In this document: positions 1-9,167 of the stretch, piece after piece
Layout: the number at the start of each line of letters is the position of its first letter
Position numbering within the stretch: the stretch's first letter is position 1
NCBI GenBank assembly: GCA_034231615.1
Contig: CM067299.1
Span: 10,436,122 to 10,500,121, forward strand
Source of the DNA: Meghimatium bilineatum
Lineage: Eukaryota > Mollusca > Gastropoda > Stylommatophora > Philomycidae
Direction of reading: 5' to 3'
Length of the DNA: 64,000 nucleotides
Position numbers and translations under genes: made by a program
The notes under the pieces: generated by a model
Database searches by the model: none
Told to the model about the DNA's origin: nothing
The model's input: only the letters and a program-made list of their open reading frames with translations

Positions 1-263
1 TGTCATGATTTACGTTGGATACTATTTATATACTTGGAGTCACCTTGGCTATTTTTTGCATGCGACTCTAAGTACATAGTGACCAACGGAAAACACGACA
101 AAAATAAAAAATGTAACGAATTGAGGTCTAATTAATTTCGCGAAGATGTCTATTAAAGCGGACGATCATTGTATAACCAAGGAAAGACATGCTTTAATAC
201 ACACAAACTGGTGAGTTTTGCCAACTACAATATTTTAAGAAATAAATATTTACAAAAACTTAC

Positions 264-474
264 TTCCTTGAATGTTAAGCGCGCGGGTTTCAGCCAAGTA
301 AACCGGCCCAGTCACTCGACACTGATACTCGCCAGCGTCCTCGACTTTGACGTTTTTAATCGTGAGCACAGATTTGTTATCTGTCACATCAACTTTGTAG
401 TTCTTGTGTGGGTTGAATCTTGTGCTACCCACGGAGATAGGGTACGGGTCCGATAGTCTGCTCCATACGATCTG
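264..474 (-). CDS. Ig-domain gene, downstream exon (C to G strands)
   Basis: This is a 211-nt exon read on the minus strand: 70 codons plus one base. It starts after a pyrimidine-rich tract ending in AAG (an alternative AG lies 3 nt on) and ends at a perfect GTAAGT donor at 263-258. It encodes the second half of an Ig-like domain: the core Trp in IVWSRL near residue 4, a VLTIKNV E strand, the DAGEYQC signature of the F strand near residues 47-52, and a G strand ending in ALNIQG. It enters in phase 0 and leaves in phase 1, matching the upstream exon at 5253-5359, so the two rebuild one phase 1-1 Ig module. The wording resembles lachesin/DPR-type cell-surface Ig domains (inference). Such proteins are secreted or membrane adhesion and recognition molecules. 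Partner domains are outside the window. Confidence 0.85.
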
Positions 475-540
475 CTTGAAACAAGGCAAACATACAGTCA
501 CTAACAAGTTATATTTGCTAGATCTGACAAGTACGAGTAT

Positions 541-730
541 ATACTTCAAAATATTATGGTGACGAATACATGCTTCAAGATATTAGGAGACGAATAAATG
601 TTTCAAGATATTATGGTGACGAAAATATACTTCAAGATATTAGGTGACGAATAAATGTTTCAAGATATTAGGCTGGCGTAGACATGCTTCAAGATATTAT
701 GGTGACGAAAATATACTTCAAGATACTATG
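541..730. repeat. Minisatellite, about 28-bp units
   Basis: About seven imperfect units share the core CTTCAAGATATTA followed by GGTGACGAATA. A further unit and a half reappears at 939-975, on the far side of a SINE-A copy, so the SINE sits inside the array. Confidence 0.85.
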
Positions 731-747
731 GAAATTAATACTTCACC

Positions 748-937
748 TTCAGCGTTCATTCTCAAACTCCCACTGGATCTCTCTAGTAGCAGGACACATT
801 CTCAAACTCCCACTGGATCTCTCTAGTAGCGGACAATGGTACTATTAGATTTTCAGCAGGATGTAGTCCAGAGAATGAAAACGCATTGTGTTGCCGTTTT
901 ATTTGCACCAATGGCCAGACACATCCATCTTCGACAA
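748..937 (-). mobile_element. SINE-A copy inside minisatellite
   Basis: Read on the minus strand this has the SINE-A order: GAAGATGGATGTGT head, GGCCATTGGTGCAAATAAAAC, a CTCTGGACTACATCCTGCTG block, and a GAATGAACGCTGAAG end. The 3' part is tandemly duplicated at about 757-834: the segment from the CTAGAGAGATCCAGTGGGAG block through TTTGAGAATG occurs twice. The same segment is amplified in the copy at 2963-3213. No clean target-site duplication was seen. Confidence 0.8.
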
Positions 938-1018
938 TGTGACGAATACCTGCTTCAAGATATTACGGTGATAAATATCTTGGAGTTTTCACAGTAGTAT
1001 ACCACAATTAGGGTGAAT

Positions 1019-1192
1019 GCGTCCGTAAAGCACGAAATTTAGTTATCTCCCGTTCGTGTCCCAAGTGCTGGTTTTAAAGGGTTTGGGTTAAGGGGTCTAA
1101 CTTCATTTAACCATAACACAAACCCTAATCGTTTGAGAATCTGTTTAGACTCGAAAGGGAGATAACAATTAAATTGTGTGATTTATGGGTAC
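1019..1192. mobile_element. Hairpin MITE with long inverted arms
   Basis: The left arm (1020-1055) contains TTTAGTTATCTCCCGTTCG. The right arm (1152-1191) contains CGAAAGGGAGATAACAATTAAA. They are imperfect reverse complements over roughly 33 bp, and further pairing occurs inward (GGGTTTGGGTTA with AACACAAACCC). The element is about 170 bp with no coding capacity. It could also be an unclassified foldback repeat; the superfamily is not clear because the ends and target duplication are not sharp. Confidence 0.55.
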
Positions 1193-1470
1193 ATTGAGCA
1201 GAAGTTCCAAATCTACAAATAATAGGGAATTTCTCTTTTCACAACGTTGAAGCTTGGGGGGGGGGGGGTGGTAAGGTGCTTGAGCTGACATTTTATATGA
1301 AGAATTATTTGTTAGGAATGATGTGATCAACTGAACTTCCATCGCCTTTACTTACCCACATTGATCTGGTACCCAATTTTGGAAGCAATGTTGACACTGA
1401 AGCAGTTTATGGCGGAGAAATGTTTTTTTTGTTTATTATTTCTATATTTGATTAAATTATCATATTTTTT
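1193..1470. other. Spacer with G-run and SINE remnant
   Basis: This spacer holds a 13-base G run at about 1256-1268 and a short stretch at 1344-1385 (CTTTACTTACCCACATTGAT, then CTGGTACCCAATTTT) that matches the body of the tRNA-headed SINE at 13806-14063. Nothing else was recognised. Confidence 0.4.
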
Positions 1471-1930
1471 ATATTATATTATATTATATTATATTATATT
1501 ATATTATATTATATTATATTATATTATATTATATTATATTATATTATATTATATTATATTATATTATATTATATTATATTATATTATATTATATTATATT
1601 ATATTATATTATATTATATTATATTATATTATATTATATTATATTATATTATATTATATTATATTATATTATATTATATTATATTATATTATATTATATT
1701 ATATTATATTATATTATATTATATTATATTATATTATATTATATTATATTATATTATATTATATTATATTATATTATATTATATTATATTATATTATATT
1801 ATATTATATTATATTATATTATATTATATTATATTATATTATATTATATTATATTATATTATATTATATTATATTATATTATATTATATTATATTATATT
1901 ATATTATATTATATTATATTATATTATATT
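1471..1930. repeat. (ATATT)n pentanucleotide microsatellite
   Basis: This is 460 bp of uninterrupted ATATT, 92 copies, with no visible variants. It is open in all three forward frames only because the unit lacks stops in phase (repeating YYIIL). It is not coding. The lack of interruptions suggests recent growth, or collapse or expansion in assembly. Confidence 0.97.
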
Positions 1931-2255
1931 AAAGAGATTGTTCTATAGCAAGATGTGTGGTAGATAAGTGTTGCCATAGATGTCGGGAAGAAAAGCGCTT
2001 CCAGGATTATTTGAAGACATCTCTCAAGCACTGCTGTATTTTAACTCAAGTTTTTCAGTAACCACGGCTCTTCTCTACCCAGCCTGTCATGTTCAGATCA
2101 CGTGAAGTGGGTATTTAAAACTGTGGATAGTTTAGAACACTGCAGGGCATTTTAAAGAGTCAAACGAAAAGAGTGGTCAGGCAGTTTTCGCCTTATCCCC
2201 AGATCGTCTTCATTTCTGTTCACACTGCAACAGTTTCCAGAGCCCGAATTGGATT
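1931..2255. other. Unassigned spacer
   Basis: No reading frame with protein-like character, and no match to the repeat families of this window, was seen here. Confidence 0.4.
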
Positions 2256-2548
2256 CCTGAGACGTCTGAGTGGTCACAAACACCAAACGTAATGTGACGT
2301 TTTTTGACATCTAATGACTTACAAATATCAAACCTCATTTACCTTTTTTTTAAAAAAAAAAAAAATCTGAGTGCTCACAAGCATCACAACTAATTTAACT
2401 TTTGCTTTACATCTTAAGACTCATAAACACCAAACGTAATTTCCCTCTTTTTTTTTTTTACAATTTTGGCTCACAAACACCAAAGCTAATTAAACATTTT
2501 TGACATCTGAGGGCTCACAAATACCAAACCCAATTCGACTTTTTTTTG
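2256..2548. repeat. Degenerate ~60-bp tandem repeat
   Basis: Four to five diverged units share the pattern TCTGAG.GCTCACAAACACC followed by AAA.CTAATTT and then a T-rich run. Poly-T and poly-A tracts of varying length separate the units, which suggests an old, decaying array. Confidence 0.65.
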
Positions 2549-2962
2549 AAGATGTCACGCTTATCTTCGCTAGTGAAAGAGGAACATCATTGTTTAAACA
2601 AAAAATCCACAAATTTAATGTAATACAGGGGTACATGTTTGACTATTTGTGCAATATTCTTAAATATAGTTTGTTGCGTCTGTGACTAAGTGGAAAGTGG
2701 TGGTCAATAAATATGTCAGGTTCAGTCACGCCTAAAAAAGGCCGCTAAGAGATCACGTTTGTAAATAAAAGTTTCAGCGTGACAGAGGCAGAAGGTGAAG
2801 CAAATGTGATCACGCCGAGCTGTGAGATTTGTATCAACTTGCATTGTGGTCAGTTTATAAAGACATTGTAACTTACGACTGTCCTACTAGCAATATGGCT
2901 ACGTAGATTCACATTTTAGTGGAATTTGAAAAACACTGAACATATTAGTTTCACCCCTAAGT
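2549..2962. other. Unassigned spacer
   Basis: No gene was recognised. A short string (CTACTAGCAATATG, about 2884-2897) recurs at about 56897 just upstream of another SINE-A fragment, which hints at an unlisted interspersed repeat. Confidence 0.35.
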
Positions 2963-3213
2963 GTGATGTGTGCGACCATTGGGGCAAATAAAACGGCGAC
3001 ACAATGTAATTTCAGATCTCTGGACTACTTCCAGATGAAAATCTAATTGAATCATTGTCTCTTCTAGAAGAGAGATTCAATGAGAGTTTCAGACTTGTAC
3101 AAGAGAGATTCAGTGAGAGTTTCCAACTTGTACAAGAGAGGTTTGGTGAGAGTTTCAGACTTGTACAAGAGAGATTCAGTGAGAGCTTCAGACTTGTTCA
3201 AGAGAGATTCAGT
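2963..3213 (+). mobile_element. SINE-A copy with 33-bp internal amplification
   Basis: The 5' part matches SINE-A (CCATTGGGGCAAATAAAACG, then TCTGGACTAC.TCC). From 3069 the segment AGAGAGATTCA..GAGAGTTTCAGACTTGTACA is repeated about 4.3 times with a 33-bp period. The unit aligns with the normal SINE-A 3' stretch CTACAAGAGAGATCCAACGG then GAGTTTGAGA, so the array grew from the element itself. A GAA tail is not visible. Confidence 0.8.
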
Positions 3214-3324
3214 GAATGAGAACAAATGTGAAAAATTCATATATGATTGCTAGCTTTAGCTATTTTTTTTATATTTTTTTTTTGGGGGGGGGGGGGTTAG
3301 GGGGTACTATATCGTATATTAATG

Positions 3325-3626
3325 ATTCCCGAATAATGACTCAAACGTTCGTCTGTTCGTATTCCAGGACAATGACTCAAAACGTTCGTCTGTTCATATT
3401 CCCGGACAATGACTCAAAACGTTCGTCTGTTCGTATTCCCGGACAATGACTCAAATGTTCGTCTGTTCGTATTCCCAGACAATGGCTCAAAACGTTCGCC
3501 TGTCCATATTACCGGACAATGGCTCAAAACGTTCGTCTGTTCATATTACCGTACAATGGCTAAAAACGTTCGTCTGTTCATATTACCGGACAATGGCTCA
3601 AACGTTCGTCTGTCCATATTCCCGAT
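3325..3626. repeat. 36-37-bp minisatellite
   Basis: About eight units carry AACGTTCGTCTGTTCGTATT, then CCCGGACAATG.CTCAA. Units vary at a few positions (GACTC or GGCTC; TTCGT or TCCAT). Short ORFs across it are artefacts. Confidence 0.9.
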
Positions 3627-3889
3627 GTGTATGGGATCAATGTATATAAGATATCCCGAGCAACGTTTACAAAATGGATTTTTAAAGAGATTCCTGAAGT
3701 TTATTGCTTGAAGCGACGGAATTACGTGCTATGAGTGATACTCTCGGTAGGCAACCTTTGGCTCCATTGAGAGGGACAGAATACATAGTGGTAACTAGCG
3801 TACAATGAAATCAATCCTGTACGCTTTTTCAACTTGAAAGATAACCGACTTCTTCTGTAAATGATACATTCCGACTTCGACCATTTATC

Positions 3890-4555
3890 GATCAATTAGT
3901 TATCTTATGCCGATCATCTAGCTACCAACTGGAGATCATTTGAAGAATCAACTAGCGACTATTTAATTGTTATCGAACTACAATCTGGCGACCATCTAGC
4001 AATCATCGAGATACCATCTGGATATATCTAGACTAGCTAAAATATCGCAATCATCTAGCGACTATCTAGTAATTTTATGATAACGACCTAGAGACTATCT
4101 AGTTACCATATGACAACTATTTAGCGACTATCTAGCAACTATCTAGCTACCATATGGAAATTATCTAGAGACTGTCTAGCGAAGATATGGCGATCACCTA
4201 GCTCTATCAGGCGGCCATGCAGTGATCATCTATTACGAACTAGCGACCATGTATTTTTCATCTAACGACCGTCTAGTTTTCGTCCAACACTACAATCTGG
4301 TAATAATCAGGCCACAATCTAGCTACAATATATCGATCATCAGGCGACTATCTAGCTACTATCACGACATATCTACTAAACATCTAGTATCTATCTAGTC
4401 ACCATTTTTCTGCCACCCAGCTACCACCTAGCTACCATATGTCGTTCATAAGGCAACTATCTAGCTAATATAAAGATATGTCTACTCACCATTTAGCAAC
4501 TACTAAACCACCATTTAGTTATCATCTAGCTACCATTAAGTGACCGTCTACTTAC
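3890..4555. repeat. Highly degenerate CTAG-rich array
   Basis: Loose, variable repeats of ATCTAGCGACTATCTAGCTA and related strings with no constant period. It merges on the right into the ordered 36-bp array that begins near 4560 and looks like the decayed, older part of it. Confidence 0.6.
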
Positions 4556-4559
4556 GATT

Positions 4560-5097
4560 TATCAGTCATCTTGTGACTGGTTTCTACCTATTATCTATTA
4601 GTCATCTTGTGACTGGTTTCTACCTATTATCTATTAGTCATCTTGTGACTGGTTTCTACCTGTTATCTACCAGTCATCGTGTGACTGGTTTCTACCTATT
4701 ATCTAGTAGTCATCTTGTCACTTGTTTCTACCTATTATCTAGTAGTCATCTTGTGACTGGTTTCTACCTATTATCTATTAGTCATCTTGTGACTGGTTTC
4801 TACCTATTATCTAGTAGTCATCTTGTGACTGGTTTCTACCTATTATCTACCAGTCATCGTGTGACTGGTTTCTACCTATTATCTACCAGTCGTGTGACTG
4901 GTTTCTACCTATTATCTAGTAGTCATCTTGTGACTGGTTTCTACCTATTATCTACCAGTCATCGTGTAACTGGTTTCTACCTATTATCTACCAGTCGTGT
5001 GACTGGTTTCTACCTATTATCTAGTAGTCATCATGTGACTGGTTTCTTCCTATTATCTACCAGTCATCGTATGACTGGTTTCTATATACTGATTAGT
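4560..5097. repeat. 36-bp minisatellite
   Basis: About 15 units of AGTCATCTTGTGACTGGTTT plus CTACCTATTATCTATT. Some units are 33 bp (the CATC lost from CAGTCATCGTG). The unit contains a small dyad (AGTCA..TGACT). Because 36 is divisible by three it gives a 223-residue open frame, which is not a gene. The array lies just inside the intron near the upstream Ig exon. Confidence 0.92.
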
Positions 5098-5252
5098 GAC
5101 CACTTAGATCTTGTTTATCTAATAACTTGTGACCATCTATACGAAAGATCAACAGAACAGTGTAAACGGCTATTGACTTCTTGCATCTTATCGTCAGTTT
5201 TTGTGTGGTGATATTGAATTTGTTGCCAAGAAACATTAAATTAACAACTTAC

Positions 5253-5359
5253 CCGTCTTGCTCCTAAGTTCTTGACTGTGCATGTCATAATGGCATCTGT
5301 GTCAATCTGATGTGTTATCTGAATATCTTTCTCCACAGGAGGTATCTCTGAGTCTACTG
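5253..5359 (-). CDS. Ig-domain gene, upstream exon (A and B strands)
   Basis: This 107-nt minus-strand exon follows TTGTTGCAG (an alternative CAG lies 3 nt on) and ends at a perfect GTAAGT donor (5252-5247). It reads VDSEIPPVEKDIQITH then QIDTDAIMTCTVKNLGARR. The Cys of IMTCTV is the B-strand half of the domain disulphide; its partner is the Cys of DAGEYQC in the next exon. It enters in phase 1 and leaves in phase 0. The preceding exon, probably a signal peptide or another Ig domain, was not found. Confidence 0.83.
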
Positions 5360-5562
5360 CTGCAACAATTTAATAAATAAAATATAAGTCCACCAAAACG
5401 TGACTTAATAACGGCAAATAATCATAGAACACCCACACAATCTGCACCTGCAACTTGTCTAGAGTCTATCATTCTTTTTATCTTCCCGATAAGCATATGT
5501 CATCAAAAAATCTCCTCCATCTTGTACTGTATTTAGTTATTGCTAAAGAACAAAAACTGATA

Positions 5563-5815
5563 GATTAAAACTCATCGCAGGAGAAATAGGTCTCCAAATC
5601 AACTCATCAAAAACAAAAATTATCGACTTCACCAATTCACCTAACGCAATTACTTTAAATGGACAACAATTTGAAAAGGTACACACATTCTCCTATCTGG
5701 GAAACAAATTAACACTCGACGGTGATGTCATGACAGAAATTACAACTCGCAATGCACTAGCATCAAGTGCCTTTAACAGACTGTCAAATATCTGGAGGTC
5801 AAAGTCAATCACCCT
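5563..5815 (+). mobile_element. LINE RT C-terminal fragment
   Basis: An open frame (RLKLIAGEIGLQINSSKTK, then FEKVHTFSYLGNKLTLDG, then AFNRLSNIWRSKS) has the arrangement seen after the reverse-transcriptase palm in RTE/CR1-like LINEs (GL.IN..KTK and F.YLG). It has no start and no 3' end. It breaks off exactly where the 19-bp array begins, and its last codons (LSRYSK) match the array unit. It is a dead fragment. Confidence 0.8.
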
Positions 5816-6308
5816 GTCTCGTTATAGCAAGCCTGTCTGGTTCTAGAACGCCTGTCTGGTTCTAGCAAGCCTGTCTCGTTCTAGCAAGCATGTCTCGTTC
5901 TAGCAAGCATGTCTCGTTCTAGCAAGCATGTCTAGTTCTAGCAAGTCTGTCTGGTTCTATTAAGCATGTCTAGTTCTAACAAGTCTGTCTGGTTCTACAA
6001 GCGTCTCATTCTAGCAAGCATGTCTAGTTCTAGGAAGCCTGTCTTGTTCTAGAGAGCCTGTCTCGTTCTAGCAAGACTGTCTCGTTCTAGCAAGCCTGTC
6101 TCGTTCTAGCAAGCCTACCTGGTTCTAGTAAGCCTGTCTGGTTCTAGTAAGCCTGTCTCGTTCTAGCAAGCATGTCTAGTTCTAGCATGCCTGTCTGGTT
6201 CTAGCAAGCTTGTCTCGTTCTAGCAAGCCTGTCTGGTTCTAACAAGCATGTCAGTTCTAGCAAGCCAGTCTAGTTCTAGCAAACGTCTCGTTCTAGCAAG
6301 CATGTCTG
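5816..6308. repeat. 19-bp minisatellite seeded by a LINE
   Basis: About 25 units of CTGTCTCGTTCTAGCAAGC with variants (CTGG for CTCG, CATG for CCTG). The first unit, CTGTCTCGTTATAGCAAGC, is in frame with the LINE fragment immediately upstream, so the unit appears to be a copied stretch of LINE coding sequence. Confidence 0.9.
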
Positions 6309-6377
6309 GACTAATATTCAAGTTCTGATTAATATCGAAGTCTCATAAAACAATTGTTCATGTTTTTACTTGTTTTT

Positions 6378-6537
6378 GCATATTTCTCATATTTCTCATA
6401 TTTCTCATATTTCTCATAGTTCTCATATTTCTCATATTTCTCAGAGTTCTCATATTTCTCATAGTTCTCATAGTTCTCATAGTTCTCATAGTTCTCATAT
6501 TTCTCATAGTTCTCATATTTCTCATAGTTCTCATATA
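6378..6537. repeat. 9-bp minisatellite
   Basis: About 18 units of CATATTTCT or CATAGTTCT in mixed order. It produces a Ser-His-Ile-Ser open frame that is not coding. Confidence 0.9.
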
Positions 6538-6664
6538 GCTCTGAGATTATTCAGTGACAATGTAAATCATTCTGCATATGTTCATATTATCAAACCTTCT
6601 TGTTCTCGTTCGCAATTTGACATAACACAGCAAGTACAGTTTTCTTAATCAATGTTGCTGTAGT

Positions 6665-7052
6665 CTAAAGATCATCAGGGATCCGATACACCTTTCTATA
6701 TATAGCTGGCTCTGTGTGCCTGTGTTCTTCCTTTAACTGGTTTAATGTAATGCAGTCTTGCAGGATGTGTTCCGCTGTCTGTTCTGCCTGCCCACATGGG
6801 CACAGGAGTGATGGAACCAGTCTTAGTCTATTTAAGTGACAGTTTAGTCTGTTGTGTCCTGTCCTGATGCGGAAGATAATAACATGCTCAGCTATTTCAA
6901 GATAGCAATAATTATCTTGAGGGTGGTCAACTTCCCTGATAGCTTTGACGAGGGTCCTCTATTCCTGGTAGGTCTGTTTGTTCATGTGTGGCTCCATTTT
7001 TTGCCAGCCTATCTGTCTTATCATTTTCTGGTATGCCACAGTGGGATGGTAT
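6665..7052 (-). mobile_element. RNase H LINE 3' coding end (Jockey/I-type)
   Basis: On the minus strand the upstream part reads PSHCGIPENDKTDRLAKNGA, the His and Asp end of an RNase H fold. After a frameshift near 6960 it continues VKAIREVDHPQDNY, IIFRIRTGHNRLN and CPCGQAEQTAEHILQDC, the C-terminal zinc knuckle typical of RNase H-bearing Jockey/I-type LINEs, and ends at a TAG at 6667-6665. It is truncated at the 5' side and broken, so it is a pseudogene fragment. It represents a different LINE family from the one at 54.2 kb. Confidence 0.85.
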
Positions 7053-7576
7053 CTTAAACTAAACACACTCAACAATTGAAACTCTCCAATCTTAGCAAGC
7101 ATGCCACATATGTTAATGTTAACATCTTAAATTTAACACGGACTCAACAACTGAAACTCTCCAATCTTCAAAAAGATCATAATAGCCTAGAAGATTCACT
7201 TAATTGTACTCAAGGTACCCCAAATGCACTCCGCCCCCCCCCAAACGAAGCTTCACCCCGAGAGTACCACTCGTAGTGCGTTCTCCAATATTAATCCACT
7301 ATTCAAAATATTTACAAACTAAGTAATGTTATAACAATGGTTCTCAACTTTGACTATATTGACCCACAGGAAGCTACTGCGATTACCAGGGTTGCCACGA
7401 AGATAACTTTCAATTTTGGAGGCTATAGAACCTTCCGGAGAGCACAGAATGATATTATTATATATCTCACCGACTCATCGTAATATCAACTGTATGGAGT
7501 ATTCCGAAGTTTGAACTGAGAGTGAAACACAATAAGCCAAAAGTATAAAAGAGTTCATATAAAAACCAATAAAAAT
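7053..7576. other. Spacer with one duplicated segment
   Basis: A string beginning ACTCAACAATTGAAACTCTC occurs at 7068 and again, with one change, at 7142. Otherwise nothing was recognised. A run of nine C lies at about 7232. Confidence 0.45.
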
Positions 7577-7825
7577 GGACAGCCGTGCACGTGTTTCAGG
7601 GACCACAAAAGGGAGCAAAGAACAGCAACAATGATGTAAGGGGTGCTGTAAGGGGTGCTATAAGGGGTGCTGTAAGGGGTGCTGTAAGGGGTGATTGATG
7701 AAGTTTTGGGGGTGGAATTGGCTGTGATATCCTATAGAGAGTAAAATTGACCCAGAAGCTATGCTGAAGTTGGATGCTTCATGCCTAAGGCGCAATCACG
7801 TTGTGAACCATGCTACAACACAATT
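7577..7825 (+). mobile_element. SINE-B copy with 12-bp internal array
   Basis: This degenerate forward SINE-B has AAAGGGAGCAAAGAACAGCA near the head, GACCCAGAAGCTATGCTGAA in the middle, and a GTGAACCATG block. Where a normal copy has GTCGTAAAAGGCGACTAAGG it carries about five tandem units of GCTGTAAGGGGT (7632-7693). The last unit leads straight back into normal SINE order (GATTGATGAAGTTTTGGG). The 3' end is lost, and a SINE-A copy follows. Confidence 0.75.
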
Positions 7826-7837
7826 ATTTAACTAGAG

Positions 7838-8012
7838 CCCACCGAAGACGGATGTGTCGGGCCATTATCGCAAATTAAAATGGCGACACATCGCATTTTC
7901 ATTCTCTGGATTACATCCTGCTGAAAATCTTGTATTATCATGGTCGTGCTACAAGATAGATCCAGCAGAAGTTGTGAGAATGAACGCTGAAGAAGAAGAA
8001 GAAGATGTATCT
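7838..8012 (+). mobile_element. SINE-A copy
   Basis: A nearly full-length element: CCGAAGACGGATGTGTCGGG head, GCAAATTAAAATGGCGACAC, CTCTGGATTACATCCTGCTG, GAGAATGAACGCTGAAGAAG, and a GAA-rich tail. It lies directly after a SINE-B remnant in the same orientation. Confidence 0.85.
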
Positions 8013-8103
8013 AGACTATGTCCTGAAAATCTTTAGAAGTTTGAAAATGAAAAATAGAAGAAGAAATGGATTAATACGAACGTTCATATCTTATTTTATG
8101 TTC

Positions 8104-8235
8104 ATTCGTTCTCAAACTCCTGTAGAATAGCAGGCTGTAGTCCAGAGAACTAATTTCCCTGTGACATGGTTTAAAACCTATTTGTGATATCTGCGCCTTT
8201 CGGCCTGACACATCCGACTTCAGCAATGCATATTC
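8104..8235 (-). mobile_element. SINE-B 3' part
   Basis: This reverse-oriented 3' portion has CATTCGTTCTCAAACTCCTG, then AGCAGGCTGTAGTCCAGAGA, then TGCGCCTTTCGGCCTGACAC. The 5' half is missing. Confidence 0.8.
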
Positions 8236-8387
8236 TTCACTTTGATCCACTTTGGATGGACAGACTCTTTGTATGATACATAAATTCAGCTTTCTTATTA
8301 CAATGTTGTTAATAATTCAATCTTTTAATCCTCTTATACATTTACTATTCTCAACACATCGTTTCTGATTTGTTTTTTTTTTCTCAG

Positions 8388-8475
8388 TCAATATTTCACC
8401 TCAACAGAACAAGGCAATCTCCAGAGAACTCTTCTACCCCTGACGCAGTAAGACATATAGTGGTATAACGTGAAA
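8388..8475 (+). mobile_element. LINE 3' terminal scrap
   Basis: The string ATCTCCAGAGAACTCTTCTA, then CCCCTGACGC, is the same as the end of the LINE at 23491-24099 (its last codons AISRELFYP and stop). This is a short 5'-truncated copy of that 3' end. Confidence 0.7.
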
Positions 8476-8644
8476 AAAAAGAAGCACCTAGATTTCATGG
8501 AAGAAATTATGTTTACAATTCAATACTTTTAAAGTGTCAATGTTTCATAGTCATAAATGCTACTTAGAATGTGCGTACTCTGATAGATGTAATTAAGAGT
8601 TATTGCTGGTTCTTTACCAAATATTTTTGGTTGGTTGGTTTTAT

Positions 8645-8905
8645 GCCAGTGTTTTACAGAGGTACGAAATGGGTACCAGGAATAGCAACACTGTTATCTT
8701 ATATAAATTTCGTGAGAGGCAACTAAGGAAGTTTAGGAGTGAAGTTGACTGTCCCATTCCAATAAAGGGTTAAAGTGACTAATGCACCATGCTAAAATGT
8801 CGCATGTCAGACCGAAAGGTACATATATCGCAGCTAAGAGCATTCTGTAAATCACGCTACAGAGCATTCATTTCTCCGAATTACATCCTGTTCAAAGTGT
8901 AGTTG
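8645..8905 (+). mobile_element. SINE-B copy
   Basis: Forward copy: ACGAAATGGGTACCAGGAAT then AGCAACACTG, a diverged central box (GTGAGAGGCAACTAAGG), TGACTGTCCCATTCC, GTCAGACCGAAAGG, and TCTCCGAATTACATCCTGTT. The 3' end is truncated. A short (GGTT)n precedes the head. Confidence 0.75.
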
Positions 8906-8924
8906 CCAAAACATGTAATATTAG

Positions 8925-9012
8925 TTAGTTAGTCGTCAGATCATCATCACTGCAAACTGGACACGTCCATAGTTGCTCCGATCTCTCCCTGAGTGTATCT
9001 GCCATTACACTT
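8925..9012 (-). repeat. Recurrent CPVC-coding repeat
   Basis: On the minus strand this encodes RERSEQLWTCPVCSDDD. The same reading recurs at 55420-55480 (RSEQLWTCAVCEED) and, diverged, on the minus strand at 41750-41805. A Cys-X2-Cys repeated in three places next to LINE and SINE debris suggests the C-terminal knuckle of a retrotransposon protein (inference). Confidence 0.5.
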
Positions 9013-9167
9013 CTGCTTACAGTACCGGTCCTCTGTTAGTTGACCATCATTTTTCTGCGCCCTCCAAAATGTTCATTTTTAGCAACAGAAATCCTAATCT
9101 TTTTTTCAAATCCTAATCTTTAATCCTCGACATTGACAAGGAATCATCATCCACACTAGCCTCGCTC

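Larger units (their letters stand above)
475..5252 (-). other. Intron of the Ig gene, filled with repeats
   Basis: This is the interval between the GTAAGT donor of the upstream exon and the acceptor of the downstream exon. It splits the Ig domain between its B and C strands in phase 0. It holds two SINE-A copies, a hairpin MITE, a 460-bp pentanucleotide array and four minisatellites, described separately. No further exon was recognised in it. Confidence 0.75.

Noticed and set aside
1361-1948. 195-codon frame rich in Tyr, Ile and Leu
   Set aside because: Pure ATATT microsatellite.
4540-5211. 223-codon frame
   Set aside because: 36-bp minisatellite; no sign of selection on the reading frame.
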